NCBI RefSeq assembly: GCF_006716235.1
Contig: NZ_VFOR01000002.1
Location: 248,001-312,000 of the forward strand
DNA: 64,000 nt
From: Propioniferax innocua
GTDB lineage: Bacteria > Actinomycetota > Actinomycetes > Propionibacteriales > Propionibacteriaceae
Direction: 5' to 3'
The notes under the pieces are model-generated. The model had not been told where the DNA came from. It searched no databases and saw only the letters and a list, made by a program, of their open reading frames with translations. Both the position numbers and the translations under genes were made by a program. How positions within the stretch are numbered: the first letter of the stretch is position 1; each line of letters begins with the position of its first letter. This document shows positions 7,266 through 15,987 of this stretch, piece by piece.

Positions 7266-9809
7266 TCAGTCGCCCTTGGAGCCGTTGCCGCCCTTATTGC
7301 CACCGCCGGAGTTGCCACCGCCGGAGTTGCCACCGCGTCGGCGTCCGCCGCCTCCGCCGCGACGACGGCGACGCTCTCCACCGTCGGCGGCCTCCTGGGA
7401 GTCCACCGGCATGTCGTGCGTCACATAACCGCGACCGGCACAGTGCTCACAGTCCTCGGTGAAGGCCTCGGCCAGGCCGGTACCGATCTTCTTGCGCGTC
7501 ATCTGCACCAGCCCAAGGCTGGTGACCTCAGCCACCTGGTGGCGGGTGCGGTCACGGCCCAGGCACTCGACGAGGCGACGCAACAGCAACTCGCGGTTCG
7601 CTGGCAACACCATGTCGATGAAGTCGATCACGATGATGCCGCCGATATCGCGCAGACGGAGCTGCCGCACCACTTCCTCGGCCGCCTCCAGGTTGTTGGA
7701 GGTGACGGTGGCTTCGAGATTGCCGCCCGAGCCGGTGAACTTTCCGGTGTTGACATCGATCACGGTCATGGCCTCGGTGCGCTCGATGATCAGCGAACCC
7801 CCCGAAGGGAGGAACACCTTGCGTTCCAGCGCCTTTGCGATCTGCTCGTCGATGCGATGCCCTGCGAAGACATCGCCATCACCATCCCAACGCTCGATCC
7901 GTTCCAACAGGTTCGGCGCCACATGCTCCACGTAGGCGGTCACGGTGTCATAGGCGTCATTGCTGGCGCCATTGCCCTCGATCATGAGCTTGGAGAAGTC
8001 CTCGGTGAACAGGTCACGCACGATTCGCACCGTGGCGTCGGGTTCGGCGTACAGCTGTGCCGGCGCATTGCCCTTCGCCGCCTGCTTCTCGATGGCCTCC
8101 CACTGCGCCTTCAACCGATTGACGTCACGCACCAGGCCTTCCTCGGCAACGCCTTCAGCCGCAGTGCGGACGATCACGCTCGCGTCATCCCCCACGAGGT
8201 CACCGAGCACGTCACGCAGACGCTTGCGCTCGGTGTCAGGCAGTTTGCGGGAGATCCCCGAAAGGTGCCCACCGGGGGCGTAGACGATGTAACGACCCGG
8301 CAGCGAGATGTGGTTCGTCAGTCGGGCACCCTTGGCTCCAACCGGGTCCTTGGTGACCTGCACAAGCACGGTCTGCCCCGACTTGAGGGCATTCTCGACC
8401 TTGCGGTTGTTCGAGTCGACGCCATGGGCGTCCCAGTCGATGTCACCGGCGTACATGACGGCATTGCGTCCACGACCGATGTCGATGAATGCGGCCTCCA
8501 TCGAGGGCAACACGTTCTGGACACGGCCCAAGTACACATTGCCGATCAGCGAGCTCGCCGAGGCACGGTCCACGTAATGCTCCACCAGGACGTCGTCCTC
8601 GAGCACGGCGATCTGAGCGAGCTCCTCGTTCTGCCGGATGATCATCTTGCGATCAACCGACTCCCGGCGTGCCAAGAACTCGGCCTCACTCAAGACCGGG
8701 GCGCGGCGCCGACTGGCGCGTCCCTCACGGCGACGCTGGCGCTTGGCCTCCATACGGGTCGATCCCTCGATACCGGTGACCTCGTCAGAGGAATCGGAAT
8801 CCGTCCCTCCGCCGCCACGGCGTCGACGACGACGGCGGCGTCGACGATTACCGGATGAGCCCTCGTCATCGGACGATTCCGCGCCCGACCCATCGTCGCT
8901 GGAGTCAGACTCCTTCGAGGAATCATTCTTGGCGTCACTGTCATCGGAGCCGCCCGACGCATCGGAGTCATCGGAGCCGCCACCACGGCGGCGCCTGCGC
9001 CCACCCCGGCGGCGACGTCGACGGCGACCACCACCAGATGAATCCGAATCGTCTCCCGAATCGGACCCGCCGTCGGAGTCATCGCTCGCGTCTTCGGTGT
9101 CCTTGGAGTCCGAGGACTTCCCATCGTCTCCCTGGCCCGCAGCGGGCTTCTCGGCCTTCGGCTCATCGCCCGAAGATTCCTCCGAATCTCGCAGACCAAG
9201 GATCTCGGCGGGGTCCGGTGGCGCCTGGAAGGGGTCCGCCACAGACTCGACGACTTTGCGCTTGGCCATGCTCTCATCGAGCGCGCTCAACGAGCTGGCC
9301 AGCGGATCATCGGCGTCGGTGTCGTCCTCGTCCTGGCCGCTTTCAGGCTCATCGGACTCGGCGACTTCTGCCTCGTCGGATGCGCTCGACTCCACCGCCG
9401 GTTCAGAGTCTTCGCCCACCACAGCTTTCTCGGCACCTGCGGCCGCCTGATCCTTCACCGCAGCCACGGGGTCAGCCTCGACGGCGAAGCCCTCAGCGGC
9501 ATCGGCGAGGACCGGCTGCTCGGGCTCGGGCAGCGGCTTGGGCGCGGCAGCCCCACGCGTCACACGTCGACGGGCCGGACGCTCCTTGACGGCGGGTTCG
9601 GTGACCTCGACCGCATCAGGATTCTGCATCGGGGCGCTGGTGGTGGGCGCAGATGGCTGCTGCACCTCGGTCACCGGCGCGGGCGGACCGGCCTTTCGAC
9701 TCACGGCCCGGCGCCGCGGACGCGACGCCGGTTCCGGCGTCACCGTCGCACCGGTGTCCACGTTGGTCGAAGCTGTCACATCGTTGGAATTCGGCTCGTT
9801 GTCGAGCAA
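7266..9809 (-). CDS. rne: ribonuclease E/G family endoribonuclease
   Basis: 847 residues. Initiates mRNA decay and rRNA/tRNA processing by single-strand cleavage. The catalytic half begins near residue 370: S1 domain ASSLIGNVYLGRVQNVLPSM and AAFIDIGRGRNAVMYAGDIDW, then the DNase I-like region with metal-binding aspartates (MTVIDVNTGKFTG, IVIDFIDMVLP) and the zinc-link CEHCAGRGYVTHD. Unlike E. coli RNase E, the long disordered part is N-terminal: about 360 residues of acidic Ser/Asp runs alternating with arginine-rich clusters (RRRRRRGGRRRRRGGG), as in mycobacteria and Streptomyces. A short RRRGGGGGRRRGG tail ends the protein. Start is TTG at 9809 with GAAGGAG 5 bases upstream. Confidence 0.95.
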   Translation of the reverse strand: MLDNEPNSNDVTASTNVDTGATVTPEPASRPRRRAVSRKAGPPAPVTEVQQPSAPTTSAPMQNPDAVEVTEPAVKERPARRRVTRGAAAPKPLPEPEQPVLADAAEGFAVEADPVAAVKDQAAAGAEKAVVGEDSEPAVESSASDEAEVAESDEPESGQDEDDTDADDPLASSLSALDESMAKRKVVESVADPFQAPPDPAEILGLRDSEESSGDEPKAEKPAAGQGDDGKSSDSKDTEDASDDSDGGSDSGDDSDSSGGGRRRRRRRGGRRRRRGGGSDDSDASGGSDDSDAKNDSSKESDSSDDGSGAESSDDEGSSGNRRRRRRRRRRGGGGTDSDSSDEVTGIEGSTRMEAKRQRRREGRASRRRAPVLSEAEFLARRESVDRKMIIRQNEELAQIAVLEDDVLVEHYVDRASASSLIGNVYLGRVQNVLPSMEAAFIDIGRGRNAVMYAGDIDWDAHGVDSNNRKVENALKSGQTVLVQVTKDPVGAKGARLTNHISLPGRYIVYAPGGHLSGISRKLPDTERKRLRDVLGDLVGDDASVIVRTAAEGVAEEGLVRDVNRLKAQWEAIEKQAAKGNAPAQLYAEPDATVRIVRDLFTEDFSKLMIEGNGASNDAYDTVTAYVEHVAPNLLERIERWDGDGDVFAGHRIDEQIAKALERKVFLPSGGSLIIERTEAMTVIDVNTGKFTGSGGNLEATVTSNNLEAAEEVVRQLRLRDIGGIIVIDFIDMVLPANRELLLRRLVECLGRDRTRHQVAEVTSLGLVQMTRKKIGTGLAEAFTEDCEHCAGRGYVTHDMPVDSQEAADGGERRRRRGGGGGRRRGGNSGGGNSGGGNKGGNGSKGD

Positions 9810-10040
9810 TTCGGCTCCTTCGGCCGGGCGAGCCCGGCGGTTCCCGTCGGACGGTGGTCCGGTGCCGACGGCAAGTCCTGCGGTTCCGACCTCGAACTGC
9901 GGCCCCGCGGTCGACGAACGTCGCGGTCAACCAATCGAATCGTGCTGTCACCACGACCGAGCAGTCCAGTGAGTCGGGGGAAGACCGGCGGTCTCCCCAA
10001 ACCTGCGTCCAGTATCACACAGGTACTCGGGAGACTGCAC
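9810..10040. other. intergenic region upstream of rne
   Basis: 231 bases between the rne start and the TIGR03936 stop. It holds an imperfect hairpin at 9977-9998 and presumably the rne promoter and leader, but no convincing -35/-10 pair was found. Confidence 0.4.
9977..9998 (-). terminator. hairpin downstream of TIGR03936 gene
   Basis: GGGGAAGACC pairs with GGTCTCCCC, with one bulged base and a 3-base loop, about 42 bases past the stop at 10041. No T-tract follows, so it is a weak terminator candidate. Confidence 0.35.
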
Positions 10041-10760
10041 TCAGAACAGGTTCTCGACACGTTCTCCGACGCGCTTCCCCTGTGCCAGACGCGTCTGTCG
10101 CGGGCCCACGGGCTTGACGAAATCCGACACCACGGCCAACGCGGACAGGACATCCTCGGGCCGCACCAACGGAACGGCGTGGCAGATCACCATGCCCAGC
10201 CCGGCACGGCCTTCGGTGTCCGCGTCCAGAACCTCGAGGAGTTCCACCGGACCGCGCGCGTCGAAGGTTCGCAGGCCGTTCTTCATCATGCGCTCCACCT
10301 CGATCTTCTCGGCGTCGTCGAACGCTGCCACAGCAGCCTCCAGAATCTCCCGCTCACCGTCGGCGAAGTGCCACCGCACCTCCCACGAAGACGCCTCCAA
10401 TCCGTCCGCCAGTGAGCCCGATTCGGCCACCACGGCTCCGGCCATCACGAACCCCGGCGGCAACACCTCGTTGAGCGCGGCCATCACCTTCTCCGGGTCA
10501 CAGACCTCCCACAGCCCGATCTCCAGATACTCGGCCTCGGTCGCAGCCCCGGTGGGCGAGGCGTTCGCATACGAGATGCGCGGGTGGGGATTGAACCCCG
10601 ACGAGTACGCCATCGGCACATGGGCCCGCCGAAGCGCCCTTTCGAAGGCACGGCCGAAGTCACGATGCGAGGTGAATCGGGCGCGGTCCCGCTTGGCGTA
10701 TCGCAGCCGGATCTTCTGCACCGGAGGAGCCTGCTGTTCAGGTTGTCGTTGCTTTCCCAC
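10041..10760 (-). CDS. TIGR03936 family protein (DUF2344), radical-SAM-linked
   Basis: 239 residues. The pattern KIRLRYAKRDRARFTSHRDFGRAFERALRR and PMAYSSGFNPHPRISYANA is diagnostic of this family, whose members are encoded next to, or fused with, TIGR03960 radical SAM proteins. Its biochemical role is not established to my knowledge; the strict partnership suggests one modification pathway. Here the partner lies 5 kb away (15988-17949) on the same strand, with three plus-strand genes in between. The GTG start at 10760 is supported by a TAGGGT -10 element exactly 6 bases upstream, which predicts a leaderless mRNA. Confidence 0.9.
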   Translation of the reverse strand: MGKQRQPEQQAPPVQKIRLRYAKRDRARFTSHRDFGRAFERALRRAHVPMAYSSGFNPHPRISYANASPTGAATEAEYLEIGLWEVCDPEKVMAALNEVLPPGFVMAGAVVAESGSLADGLEASSWEVRWHFADGEREILEAAVAAFDDAEKIEVERMMKNGLRTFDARGPVELLEVLDADTEGRAGLGMVICHAVPLVRPEDVLSALAVVSDFVKPVGPRQTRLAQGKRVGERVENLF

Positions 10761-10808
10761 GCATCGACCCTACTGTGGGCCTCGCGTTCGGTGAGATAGG
10801 AATGTGTG

Positions 10809-12026
10809 ATGCCCCACATTCGACGCAACGCCACCAGTCATGCAGCCCTGATGGTCATGGCCGGCCTCGTGCTGCTCGCGTTGAACCTGCGGCCGGCAGC
10901 CACCGCGGTCGGCCCGGTTCTCGGAGAGATCCGCGCCGACCTGGGGCTGAACGCCACCACCGCCGGTGTCCTCACCGCCCTGCCCGCGCTGTGCTTCGCT
11001 GCATTCGGCGCCATGGCACCGATCTTCTCCAACCGGGTCGGGCCGCATCGCACGATCGGAATGGCTCTCGTGGCGATGGTCGCCGGACAGAGCGGACGCC
11101 TCCTCGTCGACGCCCCTGTTCCGTTCCTACTGCTATCGGTCATCACACTCGGCGGCATGGCGGTCGCCAATGTGCTGTTGCCCTCACTGGTGCGACGACA
11201 CTTCCCAAGCCGCATCGGATTCATCACCGCCCTGTACTCGACAGCGCTCAACGTGGGCACGATGTTCGCGGGATTGTTCACCGCACCCCTGGCCATGTGG
11301 CTGGGCGGATGGCGTCAATCCATGTGGATCTGGGTGGGCATGACCGTGATCAGCTGCGTTCCCTGGTTGTTCCTCGTCAGCGCCGACCGCGACCACGAAC
11401 CCATCGCGCGGCACGCCGCGTGGGGTTTTCGCCACATCGTCCACACCCGCCTCGGATGGCTGATGGCGTTGTTCTTCGGTGCCCAGTCGACGCAGGCCTA
11501 CACAGCCTTCGGCTGGCTCTCAAGCATCTACGTCGACGCCGGTGCCTCCCCCTCCTTCGGCGGACTGATGCTCGGCATCCTGACCGGGCTGAGCATCCCC
11601 TTCGGATTCCTGGTGCCCATGTACGTCTCACGCTCGGAACGGCCACAACGGGCACTGTGGCTGTTCGGAGTCTGCGGCATCACGAGCTACACCGGTCTGC
11701 TGTTCGCTCCCCTGACGCTGCCATGGCTGTGGGCGGTACTCCTGAGCATCGGGATGAGCGGTTTCCCTTATTTCCTGGCGTTGCTCGGACGCCGGGCCAA
11801 CAGCAGCGATGGCGTCGCGGTGCTCTCGGCGTTCAGCCAGAGCGTCGGCTATCTGATCGCCGCCATCGGCCCGTTCCTGTTCGGCGCTCTCCGCGGACTG
11901 ACCGGGGACTTCCAGGTTCCGATCATCGTCACCATGGTGCTGTTCCTGCCGCTCGTCGGCTTCGGGCTGGCGGCCAGTCGTCCACGGCTCATCGAGGACG
12001 AGCTCATCGCCGGTTCCAACGACTGA
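10809..12026 (+). CDS. MFS transporter, CynX/NimT family
   Basis: 405 residues with 12 predicted membrane segments. The opening LVLLALNLRPAATAVGPVL matches the CynX/NimT (cyanate permease-like, YeaN) branch of the major facilitator superfamily. Members transport small anions or export drugs such as 2-nitroimidazole; the substrate here is unknown. The ATG at 10809 is preceded by AGGA at 7 bases; a GTG one codon earlier (10806) is an alternative. It is the first of three plus-strand genes inserted between the TIGR03936 and TIGR03960 genes, and is divergent from TIGR03936. Confidence 0.88.
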   Translation: MPHIRRNATSHAALMVMAGLVLLALNLRPAATAVGPVLGEIRADLGLNATTAGVLTALPALCFAAFGAMAPIFSNRVGPHRTIGMALVAMVAGQSGRLLVDAPVPFLLLSVITLGGMAVANVLLPSLVRRHFPSRIGFITALYSTALNVGTMFAGLFTAPLAMWLGGWRQSMWIWVGMTVISCVPWLFLVSADRDHEPIARHAAWGFRHIVHTRLGWLMALFFGAQSTQAYTAFGWLSSIYVDAGASPSFGGLMLGILTGLSIPFGFLVPMYVSRSERPQRALWLFGVCGITSYTGLLFAPLTLPWLWAVLLSIGMSGFPYFLALLGRRANSSDGVAVLSAFSQSVGYLIAAIGPFLFGALRGLTGDFQVPIIVTMVLFLPLVGFGLAASRPRLIEDELIAGSND

Positions 12027-12152
12027 CCGCACAGACGCTCTTCCGAGGGGCACGGTCGGGGCTCCGACTTCGAATCCTCCTGCTGGACGCCCCCGCTCAG
12101 ACGTCCTCATCCCCTCATTGGGAACCATGTCAACGGCGGATACGCTCGGGGT

Positions 12153-14021
12153 ATGAGTCGTACTCTCCGGATCTTCCTCATCCCGCTACTGGCTCTTCTG
12201 GCGGTGATGGCCTGGCCGCTCAGTGCGCACGCCGATGACGACCCATCCCCGTGGTGGGAGATCACGCGGTACGACGTGACAGCCACTCTCGACGAAGAGG
12301 GCATGACCGATGTGCGAGTCGAGATGGACTTCGACTTCATGGGCGAGCCCGGACACGGACCCTTCGTGACGCTGCCCGAGCGTCAGGCCGTCCCGGGGAA
12401 CAAGGATCTGTGGCGCGACATCCCAGTGAGCGACATCTCCGCCAGCAGCCCCACCGGTGCCCCCGCCGACACCCATGTGGAACGCAACAGCGATGGCGTC
12501 ATGATAAAAGTGGGCGACCCCGGCATCACCGTCGATGGACAACAGACCTATGTGATCGAATACACCGTCGCCGGGCTCCCCAATCCCCACGCCGGCGGAA
12601 GTGACATCGATCAACTCGGTTGGAACGTCATCGGTCCCTACTGGGAGGTTCCCCTCAACGACATCTCGGTCACCGTGAACGGTCCCGCCGAGGTACAGAA
12701 CGCGGCCTGCTTCGCCGGCGACGTCGACAGCACCTCATCATGCGCCGATGCCGCATCTTCCGGGACCACCGCGACGTACCGTCATGACCGTCTCGCCCCT
12801 GGCGACGGGCTCACCATCGCCACCGACTACCCCGGCGGCACGCTTCCGGAGACCGCCGTCACCTACTCCCGTCGCGTCCACCTCGGCAACATGTTCGAGC
12901 TCTCTCCCATCAGCGGAATCGGCACCGCGATCACCGCTCTGGCGGGAGTGGCCGGCGTCACCTCACTGCGGCGCTCGAAGCGTGACAAGGCGTTCAGCGG
13001 GATGGTCCCGGGGCTCTCCCCCGGACACGGCCAGTCGGTCGACCCCATACGCGACCAGTCGGTCGACGTCGAGGACAGGAGGAAGACGCCGGTCACCGTT
13101 CGCTTCGAACCACCCACCGAGCGCAACCCGGGGCTGCTCGGAACCCTCATCGACGCCAGGGTCGACGACCGTGACCTCACCGCCACGATCATCGACCTCG
13201 CGGTACGCGGCCACTTGAAGGTCGAGCAGGTGGATCAGATCAACTACCGCCTCCACCGCACCGCACCCGTCAACAGCGACCGTCTGCTGCCGCACGAATC
13301 ACGACTCATGAGCGGTCTGTTCGGGCATGGCAACGTCTTCGACATGCGTGTGGTCAAGGGAAACCAGAACCTCGCCAAGCGCATCGCCAACGGCATGGAG
13401 CAGAGCCGCAGCCGCCTCTACAGCGGCGCGCAGCAACTCGGGTGGTTCCGTCACAACCCCAGGATCATGCGCCTCTCCTGGCTGCTCATCGGCCTCGCCA
13501 TCGCGGGTGTGGGCGCATTGATGACGCTGGCGTTGGGCACGCGAGGCCACGGGCTCATCGGCATCCCGGTCGCCGTCACGGGCCTCGCGATCGCTGGAGT
13601 CTCCCAACAGTTGACGGCCCGCACCCCCGAAGGCAGCGCGATGCTCGATCAGCTCCTCGGTTTCCGTGAATATCTCATGACCGCCGAGGCCGACCAACTG
13701 CGTTGGGAAGAGGGCGAGGACATCTTCAGCAAGTACCTCCCCTACGCCATCATGTTCAACTGCGCCGACCGCTGGACCAAGGTCTTCGAGGACCTGCGCG
13801 CCCGCGGCGTCTACACCGTGGAGCCGACCTGGTTCCACGGCTACGCCATGGGTTACGGCTGGGGCAACATGGCCGGGCTCTCGAACATCTCCACCGGACT
13901 CTCCTCCGCCATCTCCAGTTCCATCAGCCAAGCGGCGTCCACCGCATCCGCCGGCAGCGGTGGTGGTTTCGCCGGTGGAGTCGGCGGAGGCGTCGGTGGT
14001 GGTGGCGGCGGCGGCTGGTGA
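12153..14021 (+). CDS. DUF2207 family predicted membrane protein
   Basis: 622 residues. A signal peptide (residues 1-27, LIPLLALLAVMAWPLSAHA) is followed by an extracellular beta-rich domain of about 210 residues. Then come a membrane segment, a cytoplasmic region with the family pattern ARVDDRDLTATIIDLAVRGHL, two further hydrophobic segments (about 455-500), and the terminal block YLPYAIMFNCADRWTKVFEDL. The tail is a glycine-rich GGGVGGGGGGGW. DUF2207 proteins have no assigned function. A paralogue lies at 57141-59156. The ATG at 12153 has TACGCT exactly 6 bases upstream, suggesting leaderless expression. Confidence 0.88.
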   Translation: MSRTLRIFLIPLLALLAVMAWPLSAHADDDPSPWWEITRYDVTATLDEEGMTDVRVEMDFDFMGEPGHGPFVTLPERQAVPGNKDLWRDIPVSDISASSPTGAPADTHVERNSDGVMIKVGDPGITVDGQQTYVIEYTVAGLPNPHAGGSDIDQLGWNVIGPYWEVPLNDISVTVNGPAEVQNAACFAGDVDSTSSCADAASSGTTATYRHDRLAPGDGLTIATDYPGGTLPETAVTYSRRVHLGNMFELSPISGIGTAITALAGVAGVTSLRRSKRDKAFSGMVPGLSPGHGQSVDPIRDQSVDVEDRRKTPVTVRFEPPTERNPGLLGTLIDARVDDRDLTATIIDLAVRGHLKVEQVDQINYRLHRTAPVNSDRLLPHESRLMSGLFGHGNVFDMRVVKGNQNLAKRIANGMEQSRSRLYSGAQQLGWFRHNPRIMRLSWLLIGLAIAGVGALMTLALGTRGHGLIGIPVAVTGLAIAGVSQQLTARTPEGSAMLDQLLGFREYLMTAEADQLRWEEGEDIFSKYLPYAIMFNCADRWTKVFEDLRARGVYTVEPTWFHGYAMGYGWGNMAGLSNISTGLSSAISSSISQAASTASAGSGGGFAGGVGGGVGGGGGGGW

Positions 14022-14083
14022 GCAAGTAAGTTGAACACGATCTGGGCCACAGGCCGCAGAACGTCATGAGCAAAGGAGCCGCC

Positions 14084-15844
14084 ATGAGCGACATCACCCG
14101 CCAATTCCGTTACCGCACCGACGAAAATGGCAAGGAGGTCGTGGAGATCGCGATCCGCGGCAAGCAGGTGCTTGACCGGCCCATGACCAACTTCTCGACG
14201 GCCTATTCGCTCGAGACCCGTCAGGCGCTCGGACTCACCGGCCTGCTCCCTCCCGCCGTCACGACGCTGCCCATCCAACTCAAGCGTCTCTACACCCAAC
14301 TGCAGCGTCTGCCCAATGACCTGGACAAGCATGTGTTCCTCATGCAGCTCCACGATCGCAACGAGATCGCATTCCATGCTCTCGTCGCCGAGCACCTCGA
14401 CGAACTGATGCCGATCATCTACACCCCCACCATCGGTGAGGCGATCACGCAGTTCAGCAGCTGGTTCACCGTGCCACGTGGCGTGTTCCTCTCCATCGAC
14501 GAGCCCGACCAGATCGAGGCCGCGATGAGCAGCACCAACCAGGGCCCCGATGACATCGATCTCGTGGTCGTCACCGACTCCGAGGGCATCTTGGGCATCG
14601 GCGATCAAGGCGTCGGCGGCGTACGCATCACAATCGGCAAGCTGGCGGTCTACACCGCCGCAGCCGGTATCCATCCCTTGCGCGTCCTGCCCGTCGTGCT
14701 CGATGTGGGTACCGACAACCTCGAGCTGCTCAATGACCCGGGCTACCTCGGCGTCCGTCACGCCCGGGTCCGGGGCGAACGCTACGACGAGTTCGTGGAT
14801 CAGTTCGTCAAGACCACCCACAAACTCTTCCCGAAGGCGATGCTCCACTGGGAAGACTTCGGCGCCTCGAACGCACATGCCCTCCTCAACCGCTATCGCG
14901 ATGAGGTCTGCTCGTTCAACGACGACATCCAAGGCACCGCCGCGATCGTGGTGGCCGCCGTCCTCGCCGGCATCAAGGGATCTGGCCAGCGCCTGAAGAA
15001 TCAACGCATCGTCGTCCACGGCGCGGGCACAGCGGGAATCGGCATCGTGGACCTGCTCAAGGACGTCATGATGCAACAGGGCCTCAGCGAGGAGGAGGCG
15101 AACGCACGCTTCTACTGCCTCGGCAGCCGAGGGCTGATCCGTGAGGGCATGAAGATGCGCGATTTCCAAGAGCCCTATGCGCGCCCCGCCGATGAGATCG
15201 AGGACTGGGACCTCACCGAACCGGGCCGTGCAACGCTCAAGGATGTCGTGTCCAATGTGCATCCCACGATCCTCATCGGCACTTCGGGACGCCCCGGTTC
15301 GTTCACCGAGGACATCGTGCGAGAGATGGCCGCCCATGTGGATCGGCCCATAATCCTTCCGCTCTCCAACCCGACGACGCTCCATGAAGCCGTGCCCTCC
15401 GACCTCATCCAGTGGACCGACGGACGCGCCATGATCGCCACCGGCTCGCCGTTCAAGCCAGTCCAGCACAACGGCGCCGAGTTCCGTATCGCACAGGCGA
15501 ACAACGCGTTGGTGTTCCCCGGCATCGGCCTTGGCGTCATCGCTTGTCGTGCCAGCCGCGTCACCGACCACATGATCGCCGCCGCTGCGCAGGCCGTGGC
15601 CGACATGACCGAGATCAATGCCGCTGGGGACGCGCTGCTCCCCTCCATGGACGCGATGCGCACCGTGTCGGCCACCGTCGCCGTGGCGGTGGCCAAGGCC
15701 GCTGCCGATGAAGGGGTCGCCGAACCCCTCGAGAACCCGTTGCAGGACATCTGGGCACAGATGTGGCAACCGGTCTATCCGCGCGTCGAGGCGGTCACCA
15801 ACCAGTACACCCCCAAGGGCAAGAACAAAGACACCGCGAAGTGA
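14084..15844 (+). CDS. NAD-dependent malic enzyme
   Basis: 586 residues. Oxidatively decarboxylates malate to pyruvate. Family motifs: YTPTIGEAITQFS, VVVTDSEGILGIGDQGVGG, GKLAVYTAAAGIHP, metal-binding WEDFGASNAHALLNRY and FNDDIQGTAAI, and the Rossmann VHGAGTAGIGI. Length matches the large MaeA/SfcA-type NAD enzymes rather than the 400-residue NADP type. The start at 14084 is chosen because AAAGGAG lies 5 bases upstream; an in-frame ATG at 14066 would add six residues. The gene ends in a strong hairpin shared with the convergent radical SAM gene. Confidence 0.95.
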   Translation: MSDITRQFRYRTDENGKEVVEIAIRGKQVLDRPMTNFSTAYSLETRQALGLTGLLPPAVTTLPIQLKRLYTQLQRLPNDLDKHVFLMQLHDRNEIAFHALVAEHLDELMPIIYTPTIGEAITQFSSWFTVPRGVFLSIDEPDQIEAAMSSTNQGPDDIDLVVVTDSEGILGIGDQGVGGVRITIGKLAVYTAAAGIHPLRVLPVVLDVGTDNLELLNDPGYLGVRHARVRGERYDEFVDQFVKTTHKLFPKAMLHWEDFGASNAHALLNRYRDEVCSFNDDIQGTAAIVVAAVLAGIKGSGQRLKNQRIVVHGAGTAGIGIVDLLKDVMMQQGLSEEEANARFYCLGSRGLIREGMKMRDFQEPYARPADEIEDWDLTEPGRATLKDVVSNVHPTILIGTSGRPGSFTEDIVREMAAHVDRPIILPLSNPTTLHEAVPSDLIQWTDGRAMIATGSPFKPVQHNGAEFRIAQANNALVFPGIGLGVIACRASRVTDHMIAAAAQAVADMTEINAAGDALLPSMDAMRTVSATVAVAVAKAAADEGVAEPLENPLQDIWAQMWQPVYPRVEAVTNQYTPKGKNKDTAK

Positions 15845-15884
15845 TCCAGGAACGCTGAACCGAGCCCGGACCAAGAACAGCTAC

Positions 15885-15930
15885 ATCGAGAACGGCCCGC
15901 TGCGTTTCATCGCGGCGGACCGTTCTCGAT
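15885..15930. terminator. bidirectional terminator between malic enzyme and radical SAM genes
   Basis: An 11-bp perfect outer stem (ATCGAGAACGG / CCGTTCTCGAT), one mismatch, then about 8 further base pairs around a TTTCAT loop. It sits between two convergent genes and could stop transcription from both sides. Confidence 0.8.
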
Positions 15931-15987
15931 CAGTGCTGGCGTGTGGCCGGCATCTTCGGCACCATCAGGCTCGAGCGCCGCAGGTGA

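Noticed and set aside
13853-15874. A 673-codon open frame on the minus strand opposite the malic enzyme gene
   Set aside because: It is the antisense of a clear enzyme gene in high-GC DNA, with Val/His/Gly-rich meaningless sequence and no family motif.
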